Source of the DNA: Trochalopteron elliotii
Taxonomy: Eukaryota > Chordata > Aves > Passeriformes > Leiothrichidae
Assembly (NCBI GenBank): GCA_024734555.1
Contig: JANPWX010000215.1
Span: 4,261,957-4,325,956, forward strand
Length of the DNA stretch: 64,000 nucleotides
Direction of reading: 5' to 3'
Made by a program: the position numbers and the translations under genes
Part shown: positions 47,801 to 59,290 of the stretch, one piece after another
Layout of the letters: the number at the start of each line of letters is the position of its first letter
How positions within the stretch are numbered: the first letter of the stretch is position 1
The notes under the pieces: model-generated
Databases searched by the model: none
Told to the model about the DNA's origin: nothing
The model's input: only the letters and a program-made list of their open reading frames with translations

Positions 47801-48381
47801 GCTTCAAACTGTTTTGTGTATAAAAATGAGTCTGTAGAAAATTTGTTCCATAGCAACTGGTGTTATGGTAGGTTACAATAATAAAATAAATTTCAAATGG
47901 TCTATGAAAGAATATTTTTTCACTGGAAGTCCTACATATGCATCTTGATTTGAGAGACTCAGTTTAGGTTATTTGTTTCTGTTAGATCACTATGAATTAT
48001 ATAAATTATGCAGGTTATATAAGGCCTTCAGTCATATCCTTAAGAATAAACTGATGGAGTCAAATGATGTGAAATAAGAACATATATTAATTAGAGCATC
48101 ACTTAATACTAAAACACACCTCAGTAAGTATGTATGTGCACTCTATGTTTTATAAATATATATGTGTGTGTGTACATATAGATACATATTCTATACATGT
48201 ACATTCAAAATAAAAATATTTGCTGGTCTATATGGTGAGGCAAGGAGATAACTACATTCAGTGAACTTACAATACCTCTTGACAGTGTCTGAGGTGCTCG
48301 TTTTTCCTTTTTAATTGCCATTGCAAGGTTGGAAGAGACTGCAATTAACAGGAGGGACAAGGCCAGTGTAGAATGGAGCAT
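41756..48381 (-). CDS. AGR3: AGR3, anterior gradient 3, ER protein disulfide isomerase family
   Basis: ER-resident thioredoxin-fold paralogue of AGR2; the mammalian protein is expressed in ciliated and secretory epithelia. Seven coding segments on the minus strand, 48381-48276, 46068-46005, 44733-44681, 44035-43959, 43700-43637, 42651-42568 and 41805-41756, join to 498 nt: 165 residues plus TAA (human is 166). Residues 1-20 form a signal peptide ([15 protein letters not shown]), followed by a short Lys-rich linker and [20 protein letters not shown]. The active-site motif reads Cys70-Gln-Tyr-Cys73, a complete CXXC. Mammalian AGR3 as I recall has [44 protein letters not shown] and the C-terminal QTEL retention signal confirm AGR3 rather than a second AGR2. 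Exon lengths match AGR2 except for one extra codon in the fourth. Identification is secure. Confidence 0.97.
42305..42410. repeat. Fragment of an old sauropsid interspersed repeat (AGR3 intron)
   Basis: The sequence cttgatcctgaaagttct, then acttgagtagtcccaataaa and ttcaatgggacaatgtgtg, recalls a family common in turtle, crocodile and bird genomes. That family is built around GATCCTGCA and the palindromic block TCCCATTGA..TCAATGGGA. The family name is not certain. It shares the GATCCTG start with the copy at 55 kb. Confidence 0.4.
42568..42651 (-). CDS. AGR3: AGR3 coding exon 6
   Basis: 84 nt encoding [20 protein letters not shown] and then YEPQDMMF. Acceptor cttttgcag, donor gtgagt in phase 1. 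Confidence 0.95.
43637..43700 (-). CDS. AGR3: AGR3 coding exon 5
   Basis: 64 nt encoding [20 protein letters not shown] plus Val, including the cis-proline region. Acceptor tttataccag, donor gtatgt. Confidence 0.95.
43959..44035 (-). CDS. AGR3: AGR3 coding exon 4
   Basis: 77 nt encoding [17 protein letters not shown] and then NNFIMLNLM. It is one codon longer than the AGR2 counterpart, as in human AGR3. Acceptor cttttctag, donor gtatga. Confidence 0.95.
44681..44733 (-). CDS. AGR3: AGR3 coding exon 3 (active-site exon, CQYC)
   Basis: 53 nt encoding [18 protein letters not shown]. The codons TGT CAA TAC TGC give Cys-Gln-Tyr-Cys. The acceptor is weak in pyrimidines (gattattaataaag), but length, phase and protein match the AGR2 exon exactly. 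Donor gtaatt. Confidence 0.93.
46005..46068 (-). CDS. AGR3: AGR3 coding exon 2
   Basis: 64 nt encoding [18 protein letters not shown] and AKK. Acceptor ttatttctag, donor gtaaga. Same length and phases as the AGR2 exon. Confidence 0.95.
48150..48205. repeat. AT/GT dinucleotide-rich simple sequence
   Basis: Interrupted (TA)n-(TG)n-(AT)n stretch in AGR3 intron 1, just beyond the first coding exon. Confidence 0.7.
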
Positions 48382-48405
48382 TATTTCCCTTCCAATACAA
48401 GGAAA
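48276..48405 (-). CDS. AGR3: AGR3 first coding exon
   Basis: The exon starts after acceptor ttgttttccag with 24 nt of 5' UTR. ATG at 48381-48379, then 35 codons plus one base (phase 1) to donor gtattg. It encodes the signal peptide and [14 protein letters not shown]. The acceptor shows that at least one non-coding exon lies upstream. Confidence 0.95.
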
Positions 48406-49367
48406 CTGGAAAACAAAGAAACAGCTTTAGTCACATGGATTTGTTACCTGGTGCAGTGTAGATCAATATGTTAGTGGCATCCTAACAATCTGTACTTCAG
48501 AGGCACTTTTGGTTATTTCTAGAAATATTTGCCTTTGTGAGGAACATGCAAACTGGAGTTGCTTATTTTACTGTGCAATGCTACTTTCAGCAGTCAAAAT
48601 TAGGCTGCAGGGTACTGTTCTCATGTGATTCTCATGAACTAGTACAATGTTGTGATACTGGATCACAACAATTCCAAGATACTGCTCCAGGTTTTTTGAT
48701 TTCAGTGAAATGTAATAGCATGGGATCTTTATTTCTTTTTATCTTGGAGCTTTTTTGTCAAAAGATGTCTCATAATATCCTTCTTAATTAAGTAGGAAGA
48801 TTGGCAAGTATTTGCCCCAAGTATAATACTCTACAAATTGTCAAATCCATCCAAAATGTTGAATTTGCAGAAATTTTTTAAGTCTCCACTTAAAAATTTC
48901 TCCATTCTTCGTTGCATCTTTTACATGAATTTCAGTTCAACTCCTTCTGAATAAAACAATTCATCTGTATTTCCAGCTGGTTCAGTATTCTCTTCCTGAC
49001 CAAAACCATTATAGGAGATTCAGTAACTTCTGAAACTTGATAAAAGTCAGAGAACAAAAGCAAGAGTTGAGAAAAAACATTACAAAGTCAAATTGGTTTT
49101 AGTTAATAAGTCTACTTTCTTCCAGTACAATCACTTTCAGGCATTAAAGATCTGATATTCAGGTGGATATCAGATGGTTTCAACTGAGTTAAAAAATGTA
49201 ATGTAGGCCAGGATACCACTCAGTCATCTCACTGGAGATTTCACTTTCCAGAGGCTGAGCTTTAGGAACTATCAGGATGTCCCACTGAGAAATTACTTTG
49301 ACTTAAATTAAAAAATCCCCAAACCAAATGAACAACAATAACAACAACTCTCCATCCCTGCCCCACC

Positions 49368-49436
49368 AAAACAAAACAAAACAAAACAAAACAAAACAAA
49401 ACAAAACAAAACAAAACAAAAAAATAAAAAAAAAAT
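49368..49436. repeat. (AAAAC)n pentanucleotide microsatellite with A-rich tail
   Basis: About ten tandem AAAAC units followed by an A-rich end (aaaaataaaaaaaaaa). It generates a false Phe/Val/Leu repeat frame on the minus strand. Confidence 0.95.
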
Positions 49437-52400
49437 CCCCAAGACATTTATGCCTGTACTGATAAAGAAAGTTTCTAGCTTGCATTTAAAATTGATATTA
49501 ATATGGAATTACAACCGGCAAAAGAAAATGCTTCATACTTGTTAGGGCCAAAAGGCATGAAAAGTACTGCTTTAACGAATCTCTTCACATCACAGAATCA
49601 CTGTTAGCAGTTAAATTTCTTGTGAAAAAATAAAAAACCCCATTTCTAATAACTGGCAATCTCAATTAGAGAAATTCATTCTATTCAGGTGGCTGGAGAA
49701 AAAGTTGTACATTAAAATATACAAAAGCTAGGGAAAAAAAATTATTGTCATTTTGTAATAAGAAGTAGTCTTTCACAATGTATTAATAAAAAAATCAAAG
49801 TGGTAATCTCTTTAAATCACAGGTATAATCATCTGAAGCTCAATAATTGATTATTATCCCATTGAAAATCAAGAGAGCTTTGGAACTGCAGCTGGAGGCA
49901 GTTTAATTTTAATATTCTGTATTTTTGATGCTACATGATCCAATGTTACTTATTGATTCAGAGAAAAAAAGGACAGCCAACACAACACAGATTGCCTTCA
50001 AATATCTGCCAGAACAAACATTTGCTAGCTAATCTCTATGCATCTATCATTTGTTTTTTTGTATAACTAGGCTTGTAAGGCATTTGTGAACCAAACCTCG
50101 TTGATTTACTAAAGGAGAGTTAAGAATGAGAAGTACTTGCTCACCAGCAGTGACCAATTCTCCTGTTTGAAGGTCCTTTTCCTGGAATTTGTTAGCTAAA
50201 AATCAGTGATTTAAGCACAGAACACCTGAGCTTCCCAGGTCTCTGTGTAGCAATAACAGCACATTCACCTGGGAAAAAATGAGAGAAACCTTTGAGTTGG
50301 AAACCAAAATAATATGTTTCCACCCTCCCCCTTCCTTTTCTGTCATGCCTCCAACTTTCTCTCTTGCAAGTTCCCATGCTTAGGCACTGAATCCTTGCAT
50401 TTCTTTTCATCTTGGCTTGTATCAGGTGTCTTGTGTGAGGACGGGAAATAAATAGTGGTTTGTCTGTGTCTGCTACTTCCCTCCTCAAACAGTTTGAGTC
50501 TGGCTTATGTCCAGTGAAAAAAGAAACCACCAATGAAAGCTGGAACTGGAGGTGCCTTTGTTCCCAGAGAATGGCAGAGTTCACTGGTGCTTGAAGATAG
50601 GAATGAACCTAATAGGAAGACACAAGGGTTACTTTGTGTACAGAAGTGTAATTAACAAATAAAACAAACTCTTTTTTTTGGGGGGGAGGGAAATAAAATT
50701 ATTTATTTAAAAACTATGGTTTAAACTACCTGATTATTGCTCCTGGGAGTTGTACTTAAAAAGGATCTGATTTTTTTGACATGATGCTTCATATAATTTT
50801 ACTGAACTTGATGAATACAAGCAATGTCCTTTATTCGTCACTTTTGCACAAAAAAGGAATGTACTGGATCAACTTTTTCCTCCTCCTTGAGTAGCTTTTG
50901 CAGGGGAGTCAGAAGCAATTCTCTTTTACTTGTTCTTCTCCCGTGTATTTTTTTATATGGACTGTATGGTTACATTTCTTAGAAATATTGAATTTTTTCA
51001 AAATTATGGAAGTGATTTTGAGATGTTGTGTTCTTAAGCTCTGAGGTATTGTGTTTTTCATGGCACAGGCTTATTATTGTAAGGCCTAAGGGGGTAGGCA
51101 TCCAATCAAATAGACTGAAATTAGTGCTGATCTACCTGTGAGTTCCCTTTAGCAGGATCGTGTTCAGCAATTTGTCTCTATTTGAAGGTCAGAATTTCAA
51201 CCCTTGTCAATTTTGCCAGAGAGATTGGCAGCCTTGATCAAAAAGATGTTGTTAAGGTTTAATGCTGAAAGAAAAATGGCTGTAATAATTTATAAAACTG
51301 AGCTGGATGCCTTCAGTATTCCTATTCACTGCTTGCTAAGTGGATCTTACCATCTGCCTTGTCCTTGATTTCTTCTGCATGTGTTCAGCACTCACACATG
51401 AGCAGAGTGTGAAGCCAGAGCTCCATCCCAGGCACTTGTGCTGCCTGGCAGCCAAACCACTGACCTGTGCAGCAGCAGTTACGAGCCAAAACTTCAATCT
51501 CTGCAATGTAGAGCACATGCTTCTGCACTCAGTCATTGAACTAGTGTGCTCCCACTCAGTGAACTCGGCCAACTTAGTCTCAAGGGTAATCGTGGTGGAA
51601 AGTCGTTCCATTTTTCTCCTCCACTCTAAAGATTAGTTTTGGAGATACAACTATGGTTTAACTGTGCATACACAGTTATATCTTAGTCAAAATTAGGAAA
51701 TGTAATAACTACCTAAAAGTAGGGCAGAATAAAGTATGTGAAAAAGACAGACTTCTGGAGAGAAAAAGATGTTGCAGAATAACTGGCACTTGGAATCCCC
51801 AGCTGCTGCTTTTGTGTGAGTCATGCAGCAGCAGATCTAGGTAAGTATTCATATGTGTAGCCTATTTATGAAAAGTGAAACCGACTTTTAAGTTTTGCTT
51901 TACAGAATGCTTCACAAATGAGGTTGCTGATGAACTTACTCTGTCCAGCTCTGTCTTACCTCCTGTGTGACCAAGGTATGAGACCACAGCTCCTGTGACA
52001 GCTGCAATTCAGCATCATTCCTGCAACCTCTATTGGCAATTCTGCCAAAGACTTTTACATGTGATCAATGTGCCTCTGAAAATCAATACAAAATTAATTA
52101 GGAGATCACAAAGAGAGGTCAAAGTGTGGCCTGGAGTGGGGAGATGCACCACCACAAATGCCCAAACAAATTTTACACTAAACAATATGAGAAAACTTCG
52201 CAGAACACATATTTTCGTGGATGGGAAGTACTTCTAACTCCTAACACAGGTATTTGGTGTGGACTGAGTCTGGACCTCAATGCACATTCAAGCAGCACAT
52301 GGTACTAGAGCAGAGAGCTACTCTTTGAGCTTAGAGTGCTGAGCATTAGCTTTCACTGCCAAACAGTAAAAGGAGTAAGTGGAAAAACCCTGCAAATGTC

Positions 52401-52779
52401 CATTGGGCTTAGGCCTTGACTGACAGCCAAAAATCAATTTCTGGATCATTTCAATGAAGTAATTTAAAGAAATCTGGATATGACATGGTAGTTTGTTTCT
52501 GTGTGTGTATTTCAAAATAGTCATAATTGTGGAAACAGTTCTTCTGGTATTACAAGCTGATTCACAGCAGATGTACTTTCCCCCCAACCCTGTCCCTAAA
52601 AGCAGAGCTCCAGATTCTGCTCAAGTGAACAAACTACTCCAGTGTTATCTGCACGCCAGTTGTTTGCTTTTGCCTGACCATTGCACCTTTTTAGCTTTGT
52701 ATTTCTGTGAAGACATTGTTATGGAACATAAGCATAATAATATAACTGAAAAAGCATTTATTGAATTAGTTTTTACAGT

Positions 52780-53700
52780 GGTTTGTACTGGCTGCAGACA
52801 GTGTTCTCTGCTTCCCAGGCCAATGTCCATGTTTTCACTTCTAAGCCTTCAACTTATTCCAGTACTGTCACCTCCAACCCCTCCAAGGTTTTCTCTGCAT
52901 TTTTTGGAAACTGGTCCCTCCATCCTCAAAATGCCCTGTGGTGCAGCCCCTGGAAAACTTGGCTCCAGGCTCCATTGACACCTCGCTCTCAGCTGCTCTG
53001 CGGCTCTGTGCCTCCGTGAGTCACTACTGTCTATTGGCTCTAGCTTCTCAACAAGATTATTTTCCTGCCCTCCGGGCTTCTCGGATTTCCCAGAACTTTT
53101 TATAGATACAAAGCTTTGAAGACTGTAAGGGGAAAAAAGTAATTTATTATTTTTCATGAATTTTGCTGAGATTTACGGAATAAATGTGTTTTGGTAAATA
53201 AAAGGAAACCAGTGCTAGATGTTGCTGGCGCCTTCCTTCAGTCCAAAAGTACAAACTGTTTTGGACTGTTTATTTAATGCTGTGAGAGCCCTGTCAGGCA
53301 AGTCTTGCCCTTCTACCAGCAGATCTTTCTCCTACAGTGTGGTTCTAGCCATGCCAGAAGAAGCCTGGGAAGCCACTCTGACCTCCCAAGCTGCTGGTGC
53401 ACCTCAGGGTGCTCACTGCCAGTCCAGGAGAGGAGTACAGCACCCTCTATGCCCATGGGTCTTTCCCCAGGGCTTCGCTGGACCTGGGCTGACATGGGGA
53501 CCTGCAGAAGGTCCCTCTCTTTCCTCGTTCCAGCTCCCTCTTGCTGTGTTTTGGGCAGCTTTGGGCTGCTGTGCCTGACCATCACAGGCAGGGCAGGGAC
53601 CAGGAGGGGCAGCACTGCGGGCACAGGCAGCCCCACTCTATGTTGGAGCACAAACACCGACAACTCTGCACTGGCCCCTCTCACAAGGTGAATTAACAAC
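52780..53700. other. GC-rich patch upstream of AGR3
   Basis: GC-rich relative to its surroundings, with long stop-free frames on both strands (128 codons at 53305-53691 plus and 53313-53699 minus; 102 codons at 53157-52849 minus). None resembles a known protein, and overlapping frames on both strands are typical of GC-rich non-coding DNA. A consensus TATAAAAAG reads on the minus strand at 53104-53096. Confidence 0.5.
53096..53104 (-). promoter_or_regulatory. Candidate TATA box on the AGR3 strand
   Basis: The minus strand reads TATAAAAAG, followed about 30 nt later by a GC-rich, purine-rich stretch suitable for a transcript start. It is 4.7 kb upstream of the first AGR3 coding exon and correctly oriented. 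I found no convincing splice donor close behind it. Confidence 0.25.
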
Positions 53701-55049
53701 CACAGACACTTCAGGGAACCACATGGGACAGGCGGTGCCTGAGCTTTCTGGTCAAGGACATGTTTTCTTTATTTTCAACATTGTTCCTTCAGCTGTGAAC
53801 AAACACCGTCCTCAAAGAGTATTCCACCTTACGGAGCTGAAAACCTATACAAAAATTGTGTTTTAGACCACCTGAATAGATGATGATTTCTTTAGAAATA
53901 ATAAATTATGAAGCCTTATTGTAATCGTCAGTTGAGAAAATATCTAGAATTTATTTTGTTGTGAAAGCTAAAAATTGAAATTTTTTTTTAATACTCTCAA
54001 TGTCTTGTGGAGGTTGTATTTCCAAAAGCTGTTAAAATGACTCCATAATTCTTTGAGGAACTCAAAGTAATTTGCTCTCTGACTTGATTTTATTTGAGTT
54101 TCTGGATGACGTGGTGTGGTGCTTGGATTGAGTAAATGACATACTGAAGGAAATTATATGTAAGTACAACATTAGTTGAAGGACTTGGGTGGGAATTCTC
54201 TAGTGCAAATATGAACTTTTAATATTTATAGCTATGCAACCCATTTAAGTTTATCCCTGTGGTCCACACGACAAAAATTTGATCATTACCAGTGCCTCTA
54301 GTTGGCAGTGTTGCATCACTAATAGCAAAAGGACAAATCCTCTTTCAACTTTGCTGCATTCCTGTGATAAGTTCAGAATACAGATAATTTGAATATAAAA
54401 ATGGGTGTACATAAAAATTCACGAAGTTTGAAAAAACAAAAATAAATTCTGAAAAAGTCAGAATGCTTTTTTTTTTTTTTAATATATGTACTCATAAAGT
54501 AATTTGAGAGGTGACAGGGGTAGAAACCCAGACCAGATTTTAAGCAAGAGAGCCAGGAAATTCAGCATGTGTTTTGGAAGAGATTGAGAGCTCAGAAATA
54601 TTCAATGAAACTTTCTGACTGCCACAAGAAATGAAAAGCGGCTGCATTTCCCTGCAGTCAGCGTGTCCCAATAAAGACTTCACAAGCAAGAATGCTCTCC
54701 AGAAACACATTGGACTACTTTGCTGCAGCTGTGAGAGTGAGTCAACTAGGCCTCTGTCGAAAGAAATCCTGTTGCTGCAATGTTTTTGCAACGTTTTCCT
54801 GCAGTGACATCACTATATCTGCTTTAAAATGTAATGCCATCTAAAATGGAAAGACACTGTGTGCTGCAAAATGAGTGCTCACCAGGATCTTTCAGTGTTT
54901 TGGCTTTCTGTGTAGGTACTCCTTTTTTCTATATTAAGGGGTTTATACCAGGGCTTGCTACCTTGAAGGACTGACACAAGAGGGCATGAGAGCAACTCAG
55001 TATCTCTCAGCTTTTGTCTCCCATTTATACTCTCTGTTCTTCAGCCAAA

Positions 55050-55218
55050 CCTTGATCCTGCAAGTTTCTGAGTCCTTGGTCCTATTCCAGCACAGCACTC
55101 GATAGATATTTAACTTCAGGCACATTAGCAACCCCATTGATGTCCATAGGGCCACTCATATGCTTAAAGTTAGGCATCTTCTTGAGTGTCTCTGCTGGAT
55201 CAGAGAATATGGGACTGA
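55050..55218. repeat. Old sauropsid interspersed repeat
   Basis: Landmarks in order are ccttgatcctgcaagtttct, then ccccattgatgtccataggg, cactcatatgcttaaagtta and ggcatcttcttgagtg...gctggatcagag. This matches my recollection of a repeat abundant in turtles and crocodiles and present as old copies in birds. The family assignment is uncertain. Confidence 0.5.
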
Positions 55219-55564
55219 GGTCTCTGGCAAGTGTCCAGGCAGACTTCTCCTGAAGGAGCCAGACAAGCCTCTCTTCTTATGTGGACCTGTCACGGTGCAG
55301 TAATGTTTATCTCCAGCAGCTGCTTGGTAAAAAGGGGCTGTAGTAAATCATTCCTCACTGACTGAGCAGACCATGCTGCTTTAGCCACAGAAAGGCTTCA
55401 GCTTTGACCATCTCAATGCAGATCTGCTCGTCCAAGTAGCTTGTAGAGCTGCAGACTAAGGTGTGTGCACCAACCCCTTTCATGGTGCTCAGCCATTCCT
55501 CTAAAGCTGAGCTCATTCACTGCAGTCCATCCATATGTTTTTTTATATTCAGTATTATATATGC

Positions 55565-55588
55565 ATTTATTTATTTATTTATATATTT
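55565..55588. repeat. (TTTA)n simple repeat
   Basis: Short run of about five TTTA/TATT units followed by an AT stretch. Confidence 0.8.
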
Positions 55589-58500
55589 AGTATTATCAGA
55601 AAACTTGAATAATAATATTTATAAAACCCAAAGCGAACAAAATTTTATGGCTTGCTATGGCCTCCTGTTTCTACAATTCATGTCTGAGAAGCAAGATGAA
55701 GTTAGCATTACCTAACTGAAAACAATTTCACTTCGAGTGGCAAAGGTGGAGATGGCAAACATGTATAAATACACGTGAGTATCTTGTGCTGACAGGTATC
55801 CCAGGTCTTGTTTTTCTTTTTTTCCACGGGCATTAAAAACTGGTAATTATCACAGCATGGCTTCTACTGACTAACAGTTTGCTTTTACTGTGGAATATAT
55901 TTTTAGCCCGGCCAAGCACAACCTTTTGCTATTTTGCTGTTACATTTATAGCTCACATAATTGATGCAGAAAAAATTTTAGCTTCAGATTAGCTTCTAGC
56001 TACAACATTTTATTCTTGTTGCTTTTTTAAAGCCAAGGATTAATAGAAGACAGACAGAAACATAGGACTGAGTCATCAAGTGCTGCCGTCCACTCCTGGA
56101 GGCAGCCACATCATAATATCCTGCTTATATATGCATTAAAATGGCTTAGGAATTTTGCCATTCCTCTTTATCAAGCCTGCCTTTGAAACTCAGTCCTTTG
56201 GAGAAAATCTGATTTAACTAGCCTGAACTTACACTTGGCAACTACTGATCAAGAGTTCTTTTGCCAGCATTGCCCCAAATGCTGCTCCTCTCTATCTCTC
56301 TCACTGTCAAGTATGTGTGCAGGGAAAACATATCTCAGCTTGATCTTTTTTCTTTTGGACGTAACAAAGAAAGGATTTGGAGTTTCTTCATTTACCATGT
56401 CTAGTTGCCCTTTTCTGCCTCTATTCTAGCAGGAACAGAGGTGTACCATTATGTTACAGATATGGTCCTACTTGGGCCTGTGTGACTACTGTCTCTGAAA
56501 ACATGTTGTCCTACTTCTTCTTGAGTCACATTTGCCTCTTTAACAGATTTTTAAAATATATTAGTTACTAAGGATCTATCTTAATATGATCTATCCTATA
56601 ATCAATGATGATTACACTCATATCTTTTTTCTTCCAGATTTTTACCAATTGTTAAGGCTCAAACTTTGAGCAGAAATATCTGCCACTAGCCTCTGCAAAA
56701 AGAATTTTCTATACGAGTGCCTTTTCTATCTTGTAAAATCTTTATAAGATGTGGATAAGCTGGCCTTGAGGCCAGTGGGGAAAACTGGAACATCTTGCAT
56801 TTTCCTCTGTAGGAGTATTCACTCAGGCTATGCCTAGCCTAAAGCAGTTGGTCTCCCTAAAGCCACTACTTTAGGCAATGGAGGGGAACAGAGATGACTG
56901 CAAACATATGGATTGAGTCTACTCTAAGTCACCATCTGGAGAAGCCAGATGGGATCCGGATGGGAGGTACCAGATGAAGACACCCTAGGAGATTGGCTCC
57001 CATCAGCTGATGTTAGATTCTTTAGATATCTTTCCAGTCACATCTTTGGAAGATCTCATTATATCTGCATTCTTCTTTAGCATGTACATCAAAATAGATA
57101 ATGTTAGATCTCAAAAAAAGCCCCAAACCCAAAACCTAACTAACAGATTTTAAGCCCAAGGATCTAGATATCTGAGACACAAAATTCTGTGTTACCAATA
57201 CTGAAGCTAACCTTAGTGAACCTATTTCATGCCCTAGCTATTACCATACACTTGTTTAACTGATATTCTCCTGACAATCATTTCCAAGGCCTGCACAATA
57301 GCTTCCAGCTGTGGTAGATTCCCACATATGCTTTTTTTTTTCAGAATAAAGGATAACCTTTTCTTTAAACTGGTAAGGTGTCTCAGTAGACAGGTGTAAC
57401 CTGACAGTTCTTTGTTATTTATGATGGTGATGCTGCACAAAGGATGATGTTAGAGATTCCACTGACTTAATCTTTTTCCCTTGATTGAATGAAAAATGTT
57501 ATTGTTGCACATATATGTAAAATATTATAACTGGTATTTGGCTGAAAGATTTTGGTGTGATGTGCCAGGAAGCGTGGTTTGTGGTGTGGTGTGGGTTGCA
57601 ACAACCCTGGGTTTCTGCTCAGCTTCTACCACATTGCATTTCCATGATGAAAAGGAAATTAGTGAACTTTTGGAAACTTGTTGAAAATAATGTCTGTTTG
57701 TCATGAGAGCACAAACTAGAAAAAGGCTGAGCAAGGTCTGCAGGGTAGTGTTACTGCAGAGGTAATGGGCATCATCATCAGTGGGACTGGACCGTGTGAG
57801 GGAACTCTGGTGGGTTACAAATATTTTCCCCTTCTCTTGCACGTACATTTAATTCTAGCTTAGCTTGCCAGTAGCCATAAATTCTGTAAGAGTGCTATAT
57901 GGATGCCACAGCTCAACTGACCATGCTTTTTTATTCCAGGTGGGATGAAAACCCCTGTTCCAATATGAGAACGATGCAAATGTCGTGGGGATTTTCCCTC
58001 TGGCAAATGCACTGTGATTAGGTGTCTAAAATAAGTTTGTAAAGATCTCAAGATTTTGTATTTCCACTGATAATGAGGCACTTTGGTGGAGGTTGACCGG
58101 CTGAGATATGGAAGTGTATACTGTGGACATCTGTACTAGAGCTGTGAAGGGAAATCTATCCCACATGTTTCTGTCGTGGATGATAGAGGGAGTGCAGGAT
58201 GGAGGAGCCTCTGAAGAAAGCGACTACCAGGATGAACTTATCCTGAAGGACAGAAAGCTGACCCTGGGCTCTTACTGAAGGGGGGGTCTCTTAGATTGAC
58301 AATATCCACCAAATTAAAAAGAAAACAAAGGCAACAGTCGTGACAGCAACAGCAAAAAACAGCTAGTGCCTGTACTATACCAAACACATTTCACAGGGAC
58401 CACATTATCTACAATTCTGAGATTGCATTTGAGTAACAGGACAATGCTCTAAAACCTAGCAGTTTCTTTCCTGCTTATCTTCCTCTCATCTTTATAAAAC

Positions 58501-58654
58501 TCTCTTTCTTGTCTGTCAGGTTACAGTATTTTGACTTTTTCTGAAGCAGGCTTTTAAAAATGGAGAAATCAATGTTTTCTTCAATTATTTAAAGAGAAAT
58601 ATGTTTCCTGTTTCCTAACTTACTCCAAATTTGTTAGTGGTGTTTAAATACAGA

Positions 58655-59290
58655 AACATTCAATTTGGAAATATCCTTGGGAGATCTTTAGTTCAATCTC
58701 CTGCTCAGGGCAGATTTAACACTGAATTCAGACCACATTGTTCATGACTTTGTCCAGTTGGGTCTTGGAAACCTTCCAGGGAAGGGTTTCCATTACTTCT
58801 CTCAGTAACCTAATTAAATGTTTAATTATCTTCAGAGATCCTTTTTCTTTTGTCCTTGAATCTGGATAGGACCTTCCCTGTTCCATTTTACATTTTCTTC
58901 TCCCATTTAAAATCTTACCTCCTTCTTCCAAACCCTCAACAATTTCTATTAGGTCCTTCCTAACACATCTCTTTCCTGGGGCAAATCAAGCCCAAATCCT
59001 CTTGGTTTTCCTTATGGGTCAGCTGCTTCAGCTCCTGGCTCTCGGCAGAATCTTTCTGCATACCCTTGACAAGGTTTATCTTCAACTTTCATGTCCATCA
59101 AGTTGGTGGTACAAAACTGGATACAGGTTTACATATGCTGTCTAATAAATGCCATGCAAAGGGGAACAACCAGTAGCAGGATTCATATTAATTCAGTCCA
59201 GGATGTTGTTGGCATTTTTTTCCTGCCAGAGCACACTACTGGCTCATGTAGAGCATATTGCCAAGCAAGACCCCAGTCTTTTTCATCAGA
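58655..59290 (-). mobile_element. CR1 3' half, minus orientation, old copy
   Basis: Plus-strand landmarks in reverse CR1 order are ctcctgctcagggcag, gtccagttgggtcttggaaa, ccttccagggaagggtttcc, gggcaaatcaagcccaaatc, ccaggatgttgttggcattt and gagcacactactggctcatg. It is diverged, with small insertions and deletions. Confidence 0.8.

Larger units (their letters stand above)
48406..58654. other. Upstream flank of AGR3 (5' UTR exon and promoter expected, not located)
   Basis: The acceptor at 48405 requires an upstream non-coding AGR3 exon on the minus strand. Candidate donors are GGAG|GTAAGAC at 51960, with a TATA-like TGTAAAAG and a CCAAT box a little upstream, and weaker ones elsewhere. A consensus TATAAAAAG on the minus strand is at 53104-53096. 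None is decisive. The rest is AT-rich DNA with simple repeats, one old interspersed repeat near 55 kb and a GC-rich patch at 52.8-53.7 kb. Confidence 0.5.

Noticed and set aside
52493..52978. 161-codon plus-strand open frame with hydrophobic N-terminus
   Set aside because: Composition and the overlapping minus frames argue for chance. No family resemblance, no Kozak or splice support.
53305..53699. Paired 128-codon open frames on both strands
   Set aside because: Opposite-strand frames with no known similarity are expected in GC-rich DNA. I kept only the composition anomaly.
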